Below the pieces are notes generated by a model, which was not told the origin of the DNA, searched no databases, and saw nothing but the letters and a program-made list of their open reading frames with translations. Below, piece after piece: positions 60,385 through 64,000 of a DNA stretch of 64,000 nucleotides (position 1 is the stretch's first letter; each line of letters opens with the position of its first letter). Source of the DNA: Tenrec ecaudatus (lineage: Eukaryota > Chordata > Mammalia > Afrosoricida > Tenrecidae); NCBI RefSeq assembly GCF_050624435.1, contig NC_134538.1, positions 129,500,937 through 129,564,936 on the forward strand, in the 5' to 3' direction. The translations under genes were made by a program, and so were the position numbers.

Positions 60385-60890
60385 ATTGTTAAACACAAAG
60401 ATATCACTTTGACAACGAAGCCACCCCTGACCAAAGCCCATTGTGTTTGGAACTATCTCATATGCATATTAAAGCTGGAAAAAGAATACCAGAGAAGAAT
60501 GGCAGTGTTTGACTTATGATTGTTGAAGAATGTTGTAAGTATCATGGAGTAGCAGAAAAAGAAACAAATCAGTCTTGGAAGAAGTCCAACTAGAATGAGC
60601 CTTACCAAGGAGAATGGTGAGACTTTGTCATGAATTACAGACATGTTCCTCTTACATAATGTAGACATGTCATCAGAAGAGACCAGTGCTTGGAAAAGGA
60701 CATCATTTTTGATGGAGTAGGTAGGTAATAAAAAGGAGAGAGACTCTTGACAAGGTAGAGTGACATGGTGACTGCAACACTGGGTTCAAACATTACAACG
60801 ATGGTGACGATGACACAGGATCAGGACGTTTTTGTTCCTAGGCTTGCTGAGTGGAAACTGACTCTACTGCACTTAACACAGCAACCATTC
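60385..60890 (+). mobile_element. RTE (BovB-type) 3' end
   Basis: 'acacaaagatatcactttgac' starts the RTE-like text; it continues with 'agaatgttgtaagtatcatgg', 'agtcttggaagaagtccaac' and ends near 'gactctactgcacttaacac'. 5'-truncated and dead. Confidence 0.85.
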
Positions 60891-60984
60891 TATCTCTGCA
60901 TTTCAATAGAGGAATATAAATAATTAATGATTGATACTAATTTTATTTTGATTTGTTTTGATTATTGAAACTCACCAATAGCTT

Positions 60985-61090
60985 CTGCATTTTCCACCCT
61001 AGGCTTATACTCAAGTCAATCAGTTTTTCTGGTTTCCCAGGTAATAATTAGGTACCCCGGCTTATACTTAGGTCGGCTTATATTCGAGTA
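60985..61090. repeat. Unclassified repeat with 'ggcttatactc' motifs
   Basis: The motif GGCTTATACT or GGCTTATATT occurs at about 61001, 61059 and 61075, together with 'tcgagtatatatggta'. This looks like a dispersed unit I have met in vertebrate genomes, but I cannot name its class with confidence. It directly adjoins the inverted part of the next RTE. Confidence 0.4.
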
Positions 61091-61092
61091 TA

Positions 61093-61672
61093 TATGGTAT
61101 GCAACAGTAACCTTAGTCCTCAAAGTACCCTGCTTGCTTTTCCATACTTTAAAGAGGTCTTGTGCAGCACTCTTTTTAGTATATGTGCTGCTGAAGCAAG
61201 CACTTGTGCAGCTTTCTTACCAAAACCAATAGACTAAGATGTGCCTGATACAAGCAATGGTGTTTTCAATCTCTTCATGTGCATGGGACATTGGACATTG
61301 AATGAGGAAGACCAAAAAAATTCATGAATTGTGGTACATGAACTGCCAAGAGAACAAGCAAAGCTGTCTTGGAGGAAGTACAAGTAGACTACTTCTTACT
61401 AGTAAGGATGGCAAGACTTCACCTCATGTACTTCTGACCTGTAAGCAGGAGAGATCAGTCACTGGAGAACGTCGTGCTTGTTAAAGTAGAAGTATAGTGA
61501 AAGAGAGAAAACATGTTGACTTGATGGATTGACATAGTGGCTGCAACAATGGGCTCCAACAGAAGAACAATTGAGAGGATGGCACAGAAGCAGGCAGTGT
61601 TTCCTTCTGTCCTTCTGTCGTGCACCGGGTGGCTATGAGCCAGATCTGACGCAGCAGCACCTAAAACAACCA
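61093..61672 (+). mobile_element. RTE 3' end with inverted 5' part
   Basis: From about 61226 to 61672 the plus strand carries the RTE 3' region: 'actaagatgtgcctgatac', 'gcaatggtgttttcaatc', 'gctgtcttggaggaagtac', 'cagcagcacctaaaaca'. At 61093-61172 the text 'taaccttagtcctcaaagta' through 'ctttaaagaggtcttgtgca' is the immediately upstream family sequence in reverse. This is the twin-priming pattern. Stops throughout. Confidence 0.75.
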
Positions 61673-61984
61673 CCACATGTAATAGCAGAGTATTGATGGA
61701 TCTGTGAGATCTATGAATTGCTTCATAACATGAATGAATCTGGAGGACAATAAAATGAGTCAAGCACAAAAGGAAAAGCACTGCTCCAGATCATTATAGA
61801 AAGTCAAGAATAAATGCACGCAGTGAAATATTCTTCAATGGGTACCAGGAATGCGTGGGAGGGAGAACCACTAAATAGAGGATAGAAATATGCCACCGTA
61901 TGCAGTTTTTGGCAGGTATTGTGAGGAAGTTTCTAGAGCAGGATGCCTGTCATCCAGGTATTAGAGTAGGATAAGATGAACATA
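61673..61984. other. Unassigned sequence
   Basis: No supported feature; 'gaatgaatctggaggacaat' and 'aatgagtcaagcacaaaagg' at 61730-61775 resemble the text near the end of L1 ORF2, so a small L1 scrap is possible. Confidence 0.4.
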
Positions 61985-62252
61985 GAAATTTGGAGTGACC
62001 CATGTAGGGCCACAAAGGGGTCACCATCATTGTTCACTTCCTCGCTCACTTTCTCTTGTAGCCAAAACAAACAAAACAACACACCCGCTGAGTGCAAACG
62101 GTCATTCCATCAGCGCTGGCATTACTCTACAAGGAAGACATCCACCAGGACTGGAAGGAATGGCAGTATCATGATGGTAAGAGGTGCCTGGAGAAGAATT
62201 CAACAGCATGATGAAGTCCTGCCAGGGCATTTGTTCCATTGCTCATACATCA
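61985..62252 (+). pseudogene. RPL3: RPL3-like pseudogene, plus arm
   Basis: RPL3 is a core protein of the large cytoplasmic ribosomal subunit. This arm carries ECKRSFHQRWH (compare the RPL3 ECKRRFYKNWHK region) and downstream text equivalent to the DGKKQLEKDFSSMKKYC region, in decayed frames, ending in 'cattgctcata' (VIAHT). It is the inverted partner of 62253-62690. The start at 61985-62030 also matches, in sense, the text at 62250-62305 of the other arm. Confidence 0.6.
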
Positions 62253-62690
62253 GTGGCTGGTGACCCGTTCGTTGCCCTCATACTCGGTCACTCCAAATGA
62301 AGATGACCTCTTAGCCTGCTCTACTATCTCGATCACAGGCGTCAGCTGCTCTAGCTTTCACCAGCCCAACAATGTGGCAACAGGGTGTCTGCTCACTTGC
62401 ATCTCTGTTAGCTTTGTCTCCTTCTGGAGGAGGGCTACCGGGTTCACCTGAGCATGTGCAATGACCCGGAAGTACTTCATGCTGCTGATTTCCTTCTCCA
62501 GGTGCTTCTTGCCATCGTCATCTGGTAACTTCTTTCCAGTACATGATGAAATCCTTCTTTGTTGACTTATGCCAGTACTTACAGAAGCACCATTTCCACT
62601 CAGTGAGCTTGTTGTTTTTCGTTTTTTATACAAGGAAGTGAGGGAGGAGGTGAACAGTAAAGGAAAACCTGCATTCATTATGGGTAGAAT
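62253..62690 (-). pseudogene. RPL3: RPL3-like pseudogene, minus arm
   Basis: On the minus strand a 106-codon frame (62678-62358) shows DDDGKKHLEKEISSMKYFRVIAHAQ, close to RPL3, followed by text equivalent to the LDWARERLEQQ and GVTKGKGYKGVTS regions. About 150 codons' worth are covered without introns. The stretch 5' of ECKRR does not match RPL3 as I know it, although both arms share it. Stops and gaps make it non-functional. Confidence 0.65.
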
Positions 62691-62917
62691 TCACACTTGA
62701 ATATTGTAAGTGCGATTGACAAAATTATGTGGTATATTTTTGCATAAAAACTTAAAAGAGTAGCTGCTGTGGCTGCTAAATACCCCCCAAATCTGGCAGG
62801 ATTTGGTTCCTCCTTTTGGAGGTTGAAAGTCATAGTTTCATGTGGTATACCAGTTAATTGACCTTATCATGTCTTTGGTGTTTTGATTCTACTTTCTAAT
62901 TCTACTCCTAGTTCCTT
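62691..62917. other. Unassigned sequence
   Basis: No supported feature. Confidence 0.5.
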
Positions 62918-62920
62918 GCA

Positions 62921-63125
62921 AAGGAGCCCTGATGATGTAGTGGTGATGTGTTGGGCTGCTTACAGCAAGATCAGCAGTTCAAGACCACCAGCAGCTCCAT
63001 GGGAGAAAGATGAGGCTTCCTATTCCTATACAAAGTTACAGTTTCAGAAACACAGGGGGCAATTCTATCCTGTCCTCAGGGTTGCTATGAGTCAGCAACA
63101 ACTCGATGGGAGTGAGTTGAGTTGT
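62921..63125 (+). mobile_element. AfroSINE, full length and well preserved
   Basis: Best AfroSINE in the window: 'ggagccctgatgatgtagtg' at the 5' end with a box A-like stretch, a 'gatcagcagttcaagacc' box B region, a 'gggagaaagatgaggcttcc' middle segment, and 'agggttgctatgagtcagca' then 'actcgatgggagtgagt' at the 3' end. It encodes no protein. Confidence 0.9.
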
Positions 63126-63827
63126 GAGTTTCATGTATAATTCCTGGGATCTTAACAACTACCAGTGGCCATTTAAACCCCAATAACTGTCTTAACTTGG
63201 CATTCATTCACTGGGGCATCAGAGGAAGAAATGAAGTCACAGCTCAGATAAAAACAGGAAGCGTATGGCAATTGGCCTCATGATCAACTGTCTCCTTTGC
63301 TAGGAACCAAGCTGTCATTATTGAAAATTTTGTTCAAAAATTTCAGAGAAGAATCCTGACCACGGCGGAGGGGGGGAGGATACACAATAGAGTTTCAAAA
63401 TTTTAGGGACTATGAACTTTTTGATCCAAGGAAGATGGGTGAATCTCAGAAACTATTTTCCTGAAACAGCCTTTACTTTTTAAACTGCAGTACCTCCTGG
63501 CATCATCTTAAAACAGAACAATAGTTTAGCTTAGCAAAAACAAAATTGTCTGCCTTGAGCACATGGCTCTGTTAGGAATTATCCATATGTGAGCAAATTG
63601 GCAACAAGAATTCAAAAGATAACACAGACATTTTAGAGGGCAGTAAGCTGATATTAATGAAAGAGGGACACTTTAAAAATGAGCTTGACAAGAGTTGCTC
63701 AACATGAGTGGTATAATCAAAGTCACTAAACTCTACATATAGAAATTACTGGATTGTTATATACTGTGCTGTCTATATTCTCTATAACAGCAAAACAAAA
63801 GGGATTTGGGGGAAAGTAAAGTAGAAA
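63126..63827. other. Unassigned sequence
   Basis: No supported feature. A G-rich run 'cggcggagggggggaggat' lies at 63363. Confidence 0.5.
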
Positions 63828-63905
63828 ACACCTCTGGTGCATAGTTCAACTGTGCAGGACATGGAGTTGTCATCAGTTGGCACTGACAGGACAGCAACTT
63901 ATTTG
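63828..63905 (+). mobile_element. Degraded AfroSINE fragment
   Basis: 'ctctggtgcatagttcaac' and 'catcagttggcactgacagg' resemble the AfroSINE head and 3' core joined by a deletion. Weak. Confidence 0.4.
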
Positions 63906-64000
63906 TTTTGTTTATTTCTTAAATGACAGTAACACTCCAGCCCTGCCAACTCTCCCCTCACTGCCTGTATCTGCCCCTCACGGGTCCTCACTCAGGAGGA

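Noticed and set aside
62921-63125. tRNA gene suggested by box A and box B-like motifs
   Set aside because: The motifs belong to a tRNA-derived AfroSINE. There is no cloverleaf or terminator of a true tRNA gene.

Overview
This is a vertebrate nuclear window with no intact host gene. It is AT-rich, intergenic-looking mammalian DNA built mostly from retrotransposons, transposon relics and pseudogene fragments. The organism is almost certainly an afrotherian mammal: it carries many tRNA-derived AfroSINEs, many BovB-type RTE LINEs of the kind abundant in elephants and tenrecs, and L1 elements with a long afrotherian-type 3' UTR. A 192-bp non-autonomous hAT element at 15278-15469 has the ends and sequence of the SPIN family. 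To my knowledge tenrec is the afrotherian reported to carry SPIN, so a tenrec (Echinops-like) genome is my best guess. This is inference, not proof.

Layout. 1-1340: L1 3' UTR with a twin-priming 5' inversion. 1525-2475 (-): frameshifted processed pseudogene of an unidentified gene. About 4500-5400 (+): dead mariner transposon. 11310-14465 (-): near full-length dead RTE/BovB. 15278-15469: SPIN-like hAT with a perfect 8-bp target-site duplication. 16015-16414 (+): 400-bp solo LTR with a perfect 4-bp duplication. About 17150-26092 (+): large L1 with repeated 5' UTR units, an internal deletion joining ORF1 to mid-ORF2, an RT with a changed FADD box, and a long 3' UTR. 29580-31130: two RTE 3' ends and an AfroSINE. 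31565-33515 (-): L1 3' UTR, then at 33640-34620 (+) an intron-containing TAP1 fragment and an unidentified coding-like tract. 38345-43332: RTE pile-up with an inverted segment and a nested AfroSINE. 44315-44640, 48510-49155, 50738-51960, 60385-60890 and 61093-61672: further RTE copies. 47822-48465 and 52075-52716: two short L1 3' UTR pieces that share a 5' boundary. 56489-59385 and 62921-63905: AfroSINE cluster. 61985-62690: fold-back RPL3-like pseudogene.

How the parts relate. The L1 and RTE copies would have supplied reverse transcriptase for themselves, and by family knowledge for the AfroSINEs and processed pseudogenes, but every copy here is inactive. I found no operon, CRISPR array or novel enzyme system. 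The most interesting material is structural: rearranged retrocopies, a likely horizontally acquired DNA transposon, a displaced immune-gene fragment, and a possible short L1-derived element family.
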